From an uncultured Oscillibacter sp. (GTDB lineage: Bacteria; Bacillota; Clostridia; Oscillospirales; Oscillospiraceae), in the NCBI GenBank assembly GCA_910588005.1, contig CAJUQM010000054.1, forward strand, positions 1 to 12,893: a stretch of DNA of 12,893 nt, written 5' to 3'. How positions within the stretch are numbered: position 1 is the first letter of the stretch; every line of letters starts with the position of its first letter. Positions 1 to 7,371 of the stretch are shown piece by piece. A program made the position numbers and the translations under genes. The notes below the pieces were generated by a model that saw only the letters and a list, made by a program, of their open reading frames with translations, ran no database searches and had not been told where the DNA came from.

Positions 1-980
1 ACCCCATCCTGGTGGACAAATACCTCATGGGCCGGGAGGTGGAGGTGGACGGCGTCTTTGACGGCGAGGACCTGCTGATCCCCGGTATCATGGAGCATAT
101 TGAGCGGGCCGGCATCCACTCCGGAGATTCCATCTCCGTCTATCCCCCCATGCACATCGGGGAGCGGCACAAACAGACCATTCTCCGCTACACCCGGGAC
201 CTGGCCAAGGCCCTGGGGGTCATCGGCCTGGTAAATATCCAGTTCATCGTCTACAACGACGAGATCTATGTGATCGAGGTCAATCCCCGCTCCTCCCGCA
301 CCATTCCCTATATCTCCAAGGTCACCGGGGTCCCCATCATCGACCTGGCCACCCGGGTGATGCTGGGGGAAAAGCTGCGGAGCATGGGCTGCGGCACGGG
401 AATCTACCGGGAGGCGGATTATTACGCCGTAAAAATGCCGGTATTCTCCTTTGAGAAGCTCACCGACGTGGACACCGGCCTGGGACCGGAGATGAAATCC
501 ACCGGCGAGTGCCTGGGGCTGGCCGAATCCTTCCCCCAGGCGCTGCTGAAGGCCTTTAAGGGGGCCGGGATGAAGGCTCCCAAGCGGGGCGGACGGATCA
601 TCGTCACCGTCCGGGATGAGGACAAGGGGGAGATCGTGGACATCGCCCGGGGCTTTGCGGATATGGACATCGAGATCCTGGCCACCCCCGGCACCTGTGA
701 CGCCCTGCGCTCCGCAGGCGTATCCGCCCGCAAGGTGGCCCGGGTATCCGAGGCCCATCCCAACATCCTGGACATGATCTCCTCCGGCTCAGTGGACTTG
801 GTGATCGACACCCCCACCCGGGGCCGCCGCCACGACACCGACGGCTTCCGCATCCGCCGCTCGGCGGTGGAGCACTCCGTGCCCTGCGTCACGGCGCTGG
901 ACACAGCCCGGGCCATGCTCACCGTGCGCACTCAGGGCCGCAGCGCGGACCTGCGTCCCATCGATATCACCCGGATCTGA
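1..980 (+). CDS. carB: Carbamoyl-phosphate synthase large subunit, C-terminal part (5' end outside window)
   Basis: This is the last ~325 codons of the ~1,070-residue ammonia/glutamine-dependent synthase that makes carbamoyl phosphate from bicarbonate, ATP and nitrogen for arginine and pyrimidine synthesis. The reading frame is open from base 3, so the gene enters from the left; the GTG at 12 is an internal valine, not a start. Visible hallmarks are the end of the second ATP-grasp domain, with GIMEHIERAGIHSGDS and the metal/ATP-binding segment IEVNPRSSRTIPYISKVTGV. The C-terminal MGS-like allosteric domain follows, with DIEILATPGTCDALRSAGV and the ligand-binding stretch VIDTPTRGRR. E. coli CarB recalled from memory aligns well over the whole piece. 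In the family this domain binds regulators such as UMP, IMP or ornithine; which one acts here cannot be read from sequence. The gene ends in TGA, 34 nt before a strong terminator, so it closes its transcription unit. Confidence 0.96.
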   Translation, partial: PILVDKYLMGREVEVDGVFDGEDLLIPGIMEHIERAGIHSGDSISVYPPMHIGERHKQTILRYTRDLAKALGVIGLVNIQFIVYNDEIYVIEVNPRSSRTIPYISKVTGVPIIDLATRVMLGEKLRSMGCGTGIYREADYYAVKMPVFSFEKLTDVDTGLGPEMKSTGECLGLAESFPQALLKAFKGAGMKAPKRGGRIIVTVRDEDKGEIVDIARGFADMDIEILATPGTCDALRSAGVSARKVARVSEAHPNILDMISSGSVDLVIDTPTRGRRHDTDGFRIRRSAVEHSVPCVTALDTARAMLTVRTQGRSADLRPIDITRI

Positions 981-1014
981 CCCGCCGCAGGACGATTTCC
1001 CGCAAATGACACAT

Positions 1015-1047
1015 GAGGCTCCCGGCTTTTGCCGGGAGCCTCTTTTT
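1015..1047 (+). terminator. Intrinsic terminator of carB
   Basis: A perfect 12-bp stem (GAGGCTCCCGGC pairing with GCCGGGAGCCTC) closes a TTTT loop and runs straight into a T-rich tail at 1041-1047. This is the standard rho-independent form. It lies 34 nt after the carB stop, on the sense strand of carB. Confidence 0.93.
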
Positions 1048-1053
1048 GCGAAA

Positions 1054-1098
1054 GCGGCGGAGGGGAGGCGCTTCCAATGGAAGCGCCTCCCCTCCGCC
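1054..1098 (-). terminator. Long hairpin terminator closing the exporter/SLH operon
   Basis: A perfect 20-bp inverted repeat (left arm 1056-1075, loop AAT, right arm 1079-1098) lies 15 nt beyond the stop of the SLH gene. Read on the minus strand, the stem is followed by GCTTT, a short U-tract. That makes it a plausible terminator for the leftward operon, backing onto the carB terminator. The U-tract is weak, so the stem may also act as a 3' stabilising structure or as a barrier between convergent genes. Confidence 0.7.
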
Positions 1099-1113
1099 TT
1101 ATGAATACGGGTC

Positions 1114-3381
1114 TTACCGTTTCACCTCGATGCACCGGACATAGCCGCCGTCGGTGTAGATATTACACCGGTCCGCATAGGCATGGGCCTCGGACAGAGA
1201 CACCCACATCTTCATATCCCGGTTGTAGCACAGCACATTGGCGGGAACCGTATACGTCGTGCCGCCGACCGTCACCAGGTTCTCGCTGGTCCAGGCGGAA
1301 TTGGGAACATTCTTGGTCTCAGCCAGCTTTTTCAGGCTGGAGAAGCCGGTTCCGCCCTGGTTTACCGTCACGGCCACATAGTCGCCGGTATCCACATCAT
1401 TCCGCACTCCATACTCCTTGGTACGCAGGCCGTTGCCGTATTCCACGCCCATGGTCTCCCAACTGGTGGTCTTGACGACATTATATCCGTTTTCATCTTT
1501 TATGGGGTTTCCATCATCATCGAACACATTTTCCTGGCTTTCATGCGTCTCTGTGAAAATCCGTCCATAAATCACGGTGCCGTTCTCACCGGAGTTCAGG
1601 ACAATGAGATCCACCTTGTCCGCGGAGTTCGCCCTGGCGTAGGTGATCTGCCTGCCGGGGATCACGCCCTTGTTGAGGCTGCTGAGGCTGATGGCCTCTA
1701 CGCCGTTGAGGCCGTTCTGGAAGATCATCACATTGTCCGCCAGCTGCCGCCGGCCCAGCATCCGGGCGGCCACGTCCAAATCGCCGCTGGCGTTGCCGCC
1801 GCTGAGCCGGGAGAGTCCCAGGTGTCCCCGGTAGGTGGAGGAGACCCTGACCAGCTGGCCCACCAGGTCCTCCCCGTCGGTCTTCTCGCCCGTGAGGGTA
1901 ATCCCACAGAGGAGATCCACCCGGCCGCCGGACCGGACAATGCCGATGGCGTTGCTGGAGGCGATGGATCCCTTGGACTCCACGGCTCCGGCCACCTGGT
2001 TATCCTCCGTCAAAAGCAGCGTCAGCTGGTCGCCGGGCTTAAACTTGGAGACGCTCTCCCTCGCCGTGGTCAGCACCGGGAAGGCGTGGCCCAGCACCGT
2101 GATCTCCGCGGGTTCCTCCGGATTGGGGGAGGAACTCTCATAGAAGCCGCTGATGCGGGTATCGCATACCCGGATGGAGTTGGTGGCGGGGGAGTAGGTA
2201 GCCACGTCGTACTTCTGGATGTCCCTGGCCAGGGCCTCCGCGCCGTTTTTGTAGAGCTTGTAGTTGGTTCCGCCGCCTGTGAGGTCGGCAAACCCGGCGG
2301 TGGAGCCGTTTTCATAGACAATGACGGCCGAGCTGGCAGTCGTGCCGCCGCCCACGAAGATATAGTCCGCACCGCCGGCGGAGTTGAGGTACAGCGTCAC
2401 ACTGCTGCCCGCGCTGACCCAGGAGAACACCTCGCTCCAGCTCTTCTCCTCGCCGTTGTAGTACGTCTGGGTCTTGCCCGTCACCGCGTAGACGGCGCCG
2501 CTGATATCCACGATCTGATTGGCCTTCGCGGCAGCAACCGTGACCGTCATCTGCACGCCCATGGCGTCGGGCACAAAGGTGATGACCTTGCCGCTCTTAT
2601 TCAGCACCAGTGTTCCCCGCAGGCCGTTCAGCGCTCCGTTGGAGGCCTTGCCGGAGGCCATCTGGTACACTGTCTCGCCGGAGGCCAGCTTCATGGCGGT
2701 GTCCAGCCCGTCCGGCCCTGTGGCCGAGGAGGTCACCAGCACCTGGTTTTCCAAAACGGTGGCCTTCAGGGAGGCCAGATAGCTGCCGCCCTCCTTCATG
2801 TTGGCCCGCAGCAGGTTCAAAAACAGCTGGGCCGCCTGGCCGCGGGTCAGCGTGGCGTTGCCGTTGGTGCCCACGCCGTCGGTGAGTCCCACAGTGGCGC
2901 CCACCGCCATGTAGCTGGCGGGCCACACGCCGCCGATGTTCTCATCCTTATAGCCCAGCATCCGCAGCAGGATCGTCACGGCCTGTCCCACGGTGACGGA
3001 CCGCTCCGGGTGGAACTTTCCGTCCGGATAGCCCGCGATCACGCCCTTTCGGGAGGCCATGTTGATGTAGGCGGACGCCCAGTGGGAGGGCTTGGCGTCC
3101 GGGAAGATGGTAACGGAGCTGTACAGCCCCAGCTCATCCTCACCGTTCATGGCGTATACCGCCATCTTGCAGAACTGCGCCCGGTTCAGCGCGGCGCCGG
3201 GACGGAAGGTGCTGTCGTCATATCCGTCCAGCACGCCCATCAGCCGCAGGGACTCCACGGCCATGATGGTATTCCGGTCCGTCACGTCGGAAAATCGGGC
3301 CACATCCGCCGCGCCCGCCGGCAGGACCAGCAGGGACAGCGCCATAACCGCCGCCAGCAGGAAACTCCAAAATCTCTTCAT
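1114..3381 (-). CDS. Secreted S-layer-homology (SLH) domain protein
   Basis: A 755-aa exported protein expected to sit on the cell wall. Residues 1-24 form a signal peptide: basic MKR, a hydrophobic core, and an AGA cleavage site before ADVARF. Three SLH motifs follow at about 28-73, 90-138 and 153-192, with the typical spaced FRPGAALNRAQF, YPDGKFHPERSVTVGQA and LTRGQAAQLF segments. In this family SLH triplets bind pyruvylated secondary wall polymer. The remaining ~550 residues are rich in beta-forming, Gly/Ser/Thr/Val sequence with no catalytic motif that I recognise, so the function beyond wall anchoring is unknown. The start is set by AAAGGAGG at 3392-3399, which overlaps the TAA of the upstream permease gene. 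The gene is therefore last in the exporter operon and probably translationally coupled to it. It may serve as a wall-side partner of the transporter; that role is inferred from position only. Confidence 0.9.
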   Translation of the reverse strand: MKRFWSFLLAAVMALSLLVLPAGAADVARFSDVTDRNTIMAVESLRLMGVLDGYDDSTFRPGAALNRAQFCKMAVYAMNGEDELGLYSSVTIFPDAKPSHWASAYINMASRKGVIAGYPDGKFHPERSVTVGQAVTILLRMLGYKDENIGGVWPASYMAVGATVGLTDGVGTNGNATLTRGQAAQLFLNLLRANMKEGGSYLASLKATVLENQVLVTSSATGPDGLDTAMKLASGETVYQMASGKASNGALNGLRGTLVLNKSGKVITFVPDAMGVQMTVTVAAAKANQIVDISGAVYAVTGKTQTYYNGEEKSWSEVFSWVSAGSSVTLYLNSAGGADYIFVGGGTTASSAVIVYENGSTAGFADLTGGGTNYKLYKNGAEALARDIQKYDVATYSPATNSIRVCDTRISGFYESSSPNPEEPAEITVLGHAFPVLTTARESVSKFKPGDQLTLLLTEDNQVAGAVESKGSIASSNAIGIVRSGGRVDLLCGITLTGEKTDGEDLVGQLVRVSSTYRGHLGLSRLSGGNASGDLDVAARMLGRRQLADNVMIFQNGLNGVEAISLSSLNKGVIPGRQITYARANSADKVDLIVLNSGENGTVIYGRIFTETHESQENVFDDDGNPIKDENGYNVVKTTSWETMGVEYGNGLRTKEYGVRNDVDTGDYVAVTVNQGGTGFSSLKKLAETKNVPNSAWTSENLVTVGGTTYTVPANVLCYNRDMKMWVSLSEAHAYADRCNIYTDGGYVRCIEVKR

Positions 3382-3397
3382 GCTCGTTCTTCCTCCT

Positions 3398-4657
3398 TTA
3401 TTCCGCCCGCAGGGCTTCCACGGGCTGGAGCTTGGCGGCCTTGGCCGCGGGATAGATGCCGAAGATCACGCCCAGGGCCACCGACAGGGAAAAGGCGCTG
3501 CCGGTGATCCAGGCCGCCGGATAGATGGTCATCTGGAACAGCAGCTTTCCCGCCAGCAGGCTGCCGCCTGTACCCAGCAAAATGCCGATGATGCCGCCGA
3601 TGCCGCAGAGCATGGCCGCCTCGATCAAAAACTGGGTGACAATGGAGCTGCGCTGGGCGCCGATGGCCCGGCGGATGCCGATCTCCCGCGTCCGCTCGGT
3701 GACGGTGACCAGCATGATGTTCATGATGCCGATGCCGCCCACCAGCAGACTGATGGCGGCAATTCCGCCCAGCACCAGGGAGATCATGGCCATCTGCTCG
3801 TTCATAGACTGCTGCCAGCGGTCGTCGGAACTCACCCAAGACCCGCCGGTGGACTGGTCCACCAGCCCGTTGAGAAAGCTCTGAATCCGGGCCGTGGCCT
3901 CTTTTACAGACTCGCTGTCCTTGGCTTTGACGATAAAGTTCTCCATAGTCTCTCCGCCCAGGACCCGTCGGGCGGTATAGGGCAGGATGATGATGTTGTC
4001 GATAAAACTGGTCTGGGCGTCGGCCCCGGTGAGTCGGGGGGCGTAGACCCCCACCACGGTGAAGCTCTGGCCGTTGAGCTGGATGACCTTTCCCACCGGG
4101 TCGGCGGCGCCGAAAAAGGTCTCCGCCGCCCGGGAACCCATGACGCACACCTGGTTGTACCGCTCCACGTCCAGCTCGGAGATATCCCGGCCCTTCATGA
4201 CGGTCAGGTTGTTGCAGATGCTGTACTGGTCGCTGCCGTAATAGATCTCCGGGCGACGCTGGCCGGTCTGGGTCTCCCAGTCCCACTGGAAGTTATCGGA
4301 GTTCTTGGTGCCGTAGACCACCGTAGCGCTGACATAGGCCTCCGGCGTCACGCCCACCACATACTCGGACAGGCTCTTGCAGTAGTCGTAGAGATCCGGG
4401 AAGTAGTCCTTTCCGGCACTGACTATGTTGCCGTTGGCGTCCTCCACGTACACATAATTATAGATGTTCACATTGATCTTATTGCTGCCCATGGCGGAGT
4501 ACTGCTCCATGGTCTTCACCGTATAGCCGTTCATGGTGGCCACAATGGTCATGACGGCGGCGATGCCGATGATCACGCCCAGCATCGTGAGTATGGACCG
4601 GCCCTTTTTGCCCACAATGGACTTCCAGGCCATCTTGACCGCTTGGCGGATATTCAC
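3398..4657 (-). CDS. MacB/FtsX-type ABC transporter permease
   Basis: A 419-aa permease of the MacB (type VII ABC) family, which drives extrusion by moving an extracellular domain rather than by passing substrate through a membrane channel. TM1 lies near residues 22-42 (ILTMLGVIIGIAAVMTIVA). A large extracytoplasmic MacB-PCD region spans ~45-285, and three more membrane segments lie near 291-316, 343-370 and 382-405. The diagnostic stretch GGIGIMNIMLVTVTERTREI is at about 307-326, and the chain ends in the usual PVEALRAE. Unlike E. coli MacB, no ATPase is fused; the nucleotide-binding subunit is the gene just upstream. The start is GTG, overlapping the ATPase TGA as GTGA, with a strong AGGAGGT 9 nt upstream (4667-4673). 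The substrate is unknown; family members export peptides, antibiotics or lipoproteins. The assignment to family is secure, the cargo is not. Confidence 0.93.
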   Translation of the reverse strand: MNIRQAVKMAWKSIVGKKGRSILTMLGVIIGIAAVMTIVATMNGYTVKTMEQYSAMGSNKINVNIYNYVYVEDANGNIVSAGKDYFPDLYDYCKSLSEYVVGVTPEAYVSATVVYGTKNSDNFQWDWETQTGQRRPEIYYGSDQYSICNNLTVMKGRDISELDVERYNQVCVMGSRAAETFFGAADPVGKVIQLNGQSFTVVGVYAPRLTGADAQTSFIDNIIILPYTARRVLGGETMENFIVKAKDSESVKEATARIQSFLNGLVDQSTGGSWVSSDDRWQQSMNEQMAMISLVLGGIAAISLLVGGIGIMNIMLVTVTERTREIGIRRAIGAQRSSIVTQFLIEAAMLCGIGGIIGILLGTGGSLLAGKLLFQMTIYPAAWITGSAFSLSVALGVIFGIYPAAKAAKLQPVEALRAE

Positions 4658-5355
4658 AGCCAGTCCACCTCCTGTTCCCTGTCCTCCACAATCTTGCCGT
4701 CCTGGAGCCGCACGCAGCGGCGGGCCGTGGCGGCGATGCCGTTGTCGTGGGTAATGAGGATGATGGTACTGCCCTCCTTATTGAGCTGCTGGAGGAACTG
4801 CAGCACCTCCTGGCCCGTGCGGGAGTCCAGGGCGCCGGTGGGTTCGTCGGCCATGATGATGGGGGGATGGGTGGCGATGGCCCGGGCAATGGCCACCCGC
4901 TGCTGCTGGCCGCCGGACATCTCCGTAGGCCTGTGTTTCACACGGCCGGAGAGTCCCACCCGCTCCAGGGCCTCCATGGCCAGGTCATAGCGGTCGTCGG
5001 CGTTGATACCCTGATAGATCAGGGGCAGCTCCACGTTCTCCAGCACCGTCAGGCTCTGGATCAGGTTGTACTGCTGGAAGATAAAACCGATCTGCTTATT
5101 GCGGATCAGGCTGAGTTCCTTGTCCGTCAGCTCCCGGACGTCGGTGCCGTCCAGGAGGTAGTCTCCCCGGGTGGGAATATCCAGACAGCCCAGCACGTTC
5201 ATCATGGTGGATTTTCCGGAGCCGGACTGGCCCACAATGGCCAAAAACTCCCCCGGGTCCACCGCCAGGGACACCCCGTCCAGGGCGCGGACCTCGCTCT
5301 CCAGGCCCTCGCCGTAGATCTTATAGACGTCCCGCAATTCTACCAAATGTGCCAT
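4654..5355 (-). CDS. MacB/LolD-type ABC transporter ATP-binding protein
   Basis: A 233-aa cytoplasmic ATPase that powers the adjacent permease. All ABC motifs are present in order: Walker A GQSGSGKST (42-50), Q-loop FIFQQYNL (Q94), signature SGGQQQR (147-153), Walker B IIMADE (166-171) with the MacB/LolD-typical EPTGALDS after it, and the switch histidine in ILITHD (H203). I place the start at the ATG at 5355, giving MAHLVELRDVYK. TGAGG lies 9 nt upstream, embedded in the stop codon of the membrane fusion gene. A TTG at 5370 would add five residues but has no comparable ribosome site. The 3' end overlaps the permease start by 4 nt, so the two subunits are made together. Length and motifs match the MacB/LolD group fully. 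Confidence 0.95.
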   Translation of the reverse strand: MAHLVELRDVYKIYGEGLESEVRALDGVSLAVDPGEFLAIVGQSGSGKSTMMNVLGCLDIPTRGDYLLDGTDVRELTDKELSLIRNKQIGFIFQQYNLIQSLTVLENVELPLIYQGINADDRYDLAMEALERVGLSGRVKHRPTEMSGGQQQRVAIARAIATHPPIIMADEPTGALDSRTGQEVLQFLQQLNKEGSTIILITHDNGIAATARRCVRLQDGKIVEDREQEVDWL

Positions 5356-5364
5356 GACGACCGA

Positions 5365-5369
5365 CCTCA
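5365..5369 (-). promoter_or_regulatory. Ribosome site of the ATPase gene, embedded in the upstream stop
   Basis: Minus-strand TGAGG sits 9 nt before the ATG at 5355 and shares its TGA with the membrane fusion protein stop codon. It decides the ATG over the upstream TTG and suggests translational coupling. Confidence 0.65.
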
Positions 5370-7076
5370 ACCGAACATGACGCCGCCGTCCATGCCGTAC
5401 ATGGACTGCATCTGGGTAAAGACCTCCGTGCCGTCCTCCACACCGGAGCGGATCTCCACGTTATAGTTGTCCGAGATGCCGATCTCCACCGGCACGGCCC
5501 AATATCCCTCGGGGATCATCTCGTCCACCATGACGTTCTCCACGGCACTGTCCGGCTTGCTGCCGGAGACGTAGACCACCTGCAGCGTCTCGCCCTCCTC
5601 CGTGGACACGGTGCGCACGCACTGGAGGGGCAGGATCAGGCAGTTGTCGTTCTCGCTGGCGGTGAGGTTATAGTTGATGTAGCTGTTGACCTGGATGCTG
5701 CCCTCGGCGTTGTCGGCGGAGATGGTGATGGGGTATGTAGCCACACCGTTATTGACTGTAGAAGACATGCTGACGGTCTCCACCGTACCCATGGCCGGGG
5801 TACCCCACTGGTCCAGATTTACCATCATGCCGGGCTTGATATAGCTGATATTCCGCTCGTCCACGTTGGCGGAGACGGTGATGGTAGAGGTGTCTGAGAT
5901 GGTAACGACGGTGGTGTTGGCGGCAATCTCGTCCCCGGGCTGAATGGTGAGTCCGATGACCATACCGTCGATGGGGGCCGTTGCGTTGCAGTTGGCCAGG
6001 TTCTTCTCGGCGGTCTCCAGCTCCTCCTGGGCACTCTCCAGATTCTGCTGGATGGTGAACAGTTCGCTCTCACTTTCCTCGCCGTCGATGGTGACCAGCA
6101 CCTGCCCGGTGGACACCTGGAGGTAGTCCACCAGACTGCTGGAGATCACGGTGCCGGACACGGTGGAGGTCAAATCGCCGGTGCGGTAGTACTCCAGCTT
6201 CCCCGGCTCGTAGGGATAGACGGTCTCTCCGTTCACATTGACGGTGGCAGAGGCCGCCATCTCCGCGGTGAGGGCGCCCTCGTTGTCCAGAATAATCTCC
6301 GCGGAAAAGAGCTTAGACCCCTCGGAGGTGATGCGGCTGACCATATGCACTGCCTCGATCCGGCCGGGGATCGTGCTCATCAGCGCCGGAACGGACACGT
6401 CCACGGTCTGGCCGGCGTACAGCTCCCCGGAGTAGGCATAGCTGTAATACTGGGTCAGGCGCAGGCGGGTGTCGTCCGCCAGCACCGCCACCTTCTGCCC
6501 CTTGCTGATGGTGTCGCCGGGGTTTAGGGTGACGGTCTCCAGCAGCTTTCCGGGATAGCCCGCGGAGAGGTTCAGCCCCGCGATATCCTTCTCCGCCTGA
6601 TTCAGCTGCTTCTGATAGCCCTCCAAATTGCTGCGGGCCTTCTGCACGGCAGTCTCCGCCGCCGGGCTGTCGATGGTGAAGAGGGGCGTCCCGGCGGTGA
6701 CCACATCGCCCTCCGCCACCAGCACATCCAACACGGTGCCCGCAGTGGTGAGGGTGATGGTCTCGCTGCTCTTGGCCCGGGTCAGACCGCTGCCGTCCAC
6801 CACGGAGGTGATGGAGCCGTAGTGCACCACGTCGGTGATGATCTGGTTCTCCCCCTCCTGCTTGCCGCCGAGGAGTTTATACACCCCTCCGCCCACCAGG
6901 GCCAATACCAGCAGGAGGATTCCCAGGCGGACAATCCTGCGCCGCTTTTTCCGGGGCATGGCCTTCCACTTCTCCTTCAGCGGCACCTTGGCCGGCGCGT
7001 TCTCCGCCGCCTGAACAGCCGGTGTCTCCGCCGTCTGGGTCTGGGACAGCTCCTCGCGTTCCTTGACTTCTGACAT
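5367..7076 (-). CDS. HlyD/MacA-like membrane fusion (periplasmic adaptor-type) protein with two lipoyl modules
   Basis: A 569-aa adaptor subunit of the MacB-type exporter, first gene of the operon. A basic cytoplasmic segment (PRKKRRRIVR, 41-50) precedes one membrane helix (~50-68), so the rest lies outside the membrane. The first lipoyl half-motif is near 105-136 (TTAGTVLDVLVAEGDVVTAG), with a short helical hairpin ~138-166, its return ~176-200, and a beta-barrel region to ~290. A second set then follows: SGTVISS...VSTGQVLVTIDG (~307-332), a coiled-coil hairpin (~333-363), the classic ATAPIDGMVIGLTIQPGDEI (366-385), and a barrel and membrane-proximal part (~398-555). Such proteins are usually ~350-450 aa with one module, so this looks internally duplicated. 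The tail is Gly/Met-rich. The ATG at 7076 is chosen because AAGGAG lies 8 nt upstream and the sequence before it is promoter-like. The Gram-positive YknX proteins are the nearest role model. Confidence 0.9.
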   Translation of the reverse strand: MSEVKEREELSQTQTAETPAVQAAENAPAKVPLKEKWKAMPRKKRRRIVRLGILLLVLALVGGGVYKLLGGKQEGENQIITDVVHYGSITSVVDGSGLTRAKSSETITLTTAGTVLDVLVAEGDVVTAGTPLFTIDSPAAETAVQKARSNLEGYQKQLNQAEKDIAGLNLSAGYPGKLLETVTLNPGDTISKGQKVAVLADDTRLRLTQYYSYAYSGELYAGQTVDVSVPALMSTIPGRIEAVHMVSRITSEGSKLFSAEIILDNEGALTAEMAASATVNVNGETVYPYEPGKLEYYRTGDLTSTVSGTVISSSLVDYLQVSTGQVLVTIDGEESESELFTIQQNLESAQEELETAEKNLANCNATAPIDGMVIGLTIQPGDEIAANTTVVTISDTSTITVSANVDERNISYIKPGMMVNLDQWGTPAMGTVETVSMSSTVNNGVATYPITISADNAEGSIQVNSYINYNLTASENDNCLILPLQCVRTVSTEEGETLQVVYVSGSKPDSAVENVMVDEMIPEGYWAVPVEIGISDNYNVEIRSGVEDGTEVFTQMQSMYGMDGGVMFG

Positions 7077-7084
7077 GTTCGGTT

Positions 7085-7090
7085 CTCCTT
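7085..7090 (-). promoter_or_regulatory. Ribosome site that fixes the membrane fusion protein start
   Basis: Minus-strand AAGGAG lies 8 nt before the ATG at 7076. It supports this ATG over a 110-codon in-frame extension, which would run through the promoter and a hairpin and encodes no adaptor-like sequence. Confidence 0.8.
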
Positions 7091-7107
7091 TTTTCCATGA
7101 TCCGTAA

Positions 7108-7132
7108 ACTGTACTATCTATGCTAATACAGT
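7108..7132. promoter_or_regulatory. Possible operator dyad over the exporter operon -10 box
   Basis: ACTGTA (7108-7113) and TACAGT (7127-7132) form a perfect 6-bp inverted repeat with a 13-nt gap. The dyad covers the proposed -10 box of the exporter operon, a usual place for a repressor site. Six-bp arms can arise by chance, and no regulator gene is next to it. Confidence 0.3.
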
Positions 7133-7151
7133 CTATCCCATAATGCAACAA
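7123..7151 (-). promoter_or_regulatory. Candidate sigma-A promoter of the exporter/SLH operon
   Basis: On the minus strand TTGTTG (7151-7146) and TATTAG (7128-7123) are separated by 17 nt, in an AT-rich region about 45 nt upstream of the membrane fusion protein start. The -10 matches consensus at four of six positions, so this is a moderate candidate. No better match was seen in the gap. Confidence 0.4.
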
Positions 7152-7256
7152 CAAAATAGTTACAAAATTTCTACATTCATTAAGACGCGAAATTGGCAAA
7201 AAAGTTTCCGAAAAATGGGGACTGTAAAAATTTTCTTTTCCCCACCTGTTTTTATA

Positions 7257-7294
7257 TAAAGAGCCGCGCGGCCGTCCTTCCACGGGCCGCGCGG
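7257..7294 (-). terminator. Probable terminator of brnQ
   Basis: A GC-rich hairpin: CCGCGCGGCC at 7264-7273 pairs with GGCCGCGCGG at 7285-7294, extended by GT/AC with one bulged base, around a 6-nt loop. On the minus strand it is followed by CTCTTTATATAAA, an imperfect U-tract. It lies about 78 nt after the brnQ stop and upstream of the exporter promoter, as expected for a unit boundary. Confidence 0.55.
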
Positions 7295-7371
7295 TGTGCA
7301 ACCTGTTTAAAAGCGGCGGATTATCCGTGGAGGCGGAGAAACCTGCGGCTCCACGCCGGCTATAAAAGTCC

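Larger units (their letters stand above)
7077..7371. other. Intergenic region: exporter operon promoter and leader, AT-rich tract, brnQ terminator
   Basis: These 295 nt separate brnQ from the exporter operon, both on the minus strand. From right to left they hold a 7-bp inverted repeat (CGTGGAG at 7326-7332, CTCCACG at 7349-7355, no U-tract), the GC-rich hairpin at 7264-7294, and an AT-rich stretch at about 7100-7260 that contrasts with the GC-rich surroundings. The candidate promoter and dyad for the exporter operon lie at 7108-7151. I see no convincing small gene here. Confidence 0.7.

Noticed and set aside
1183..3507. Very long plus-strand frame antisense to the SLH gene (774 codons)
   Set aside because: Opposite the SLH gene, whose signal peptide and three SLH motifs are clear. 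The translation is His/Gly/Arg-rich with no domain, as expected from an antisense shadow in GC-rich DNA.
3092..4990. 632-codon plus-strand frame antisense to the permease and ATPase
   Set aside because: It runs across two well-defined ABC genes on the other strand and has low-complexity His/Asp/Gly-rich composition with no recognisable fold.
5356..5370. TTG start giving five extra residues to the ATPase
   Set aside because: The ATG at 5355 has TGAGG 9 nt upstream, and family ATPases begin near this methionine.
7326..7355. Inverted repeat CGTGGAG/CTCCACG as a terminator of brnQ
   Set aside because: It has a 16-nt loop and no U-tract on the minus strand. The hairpin at 7264-7294 is the better terminator candidate.
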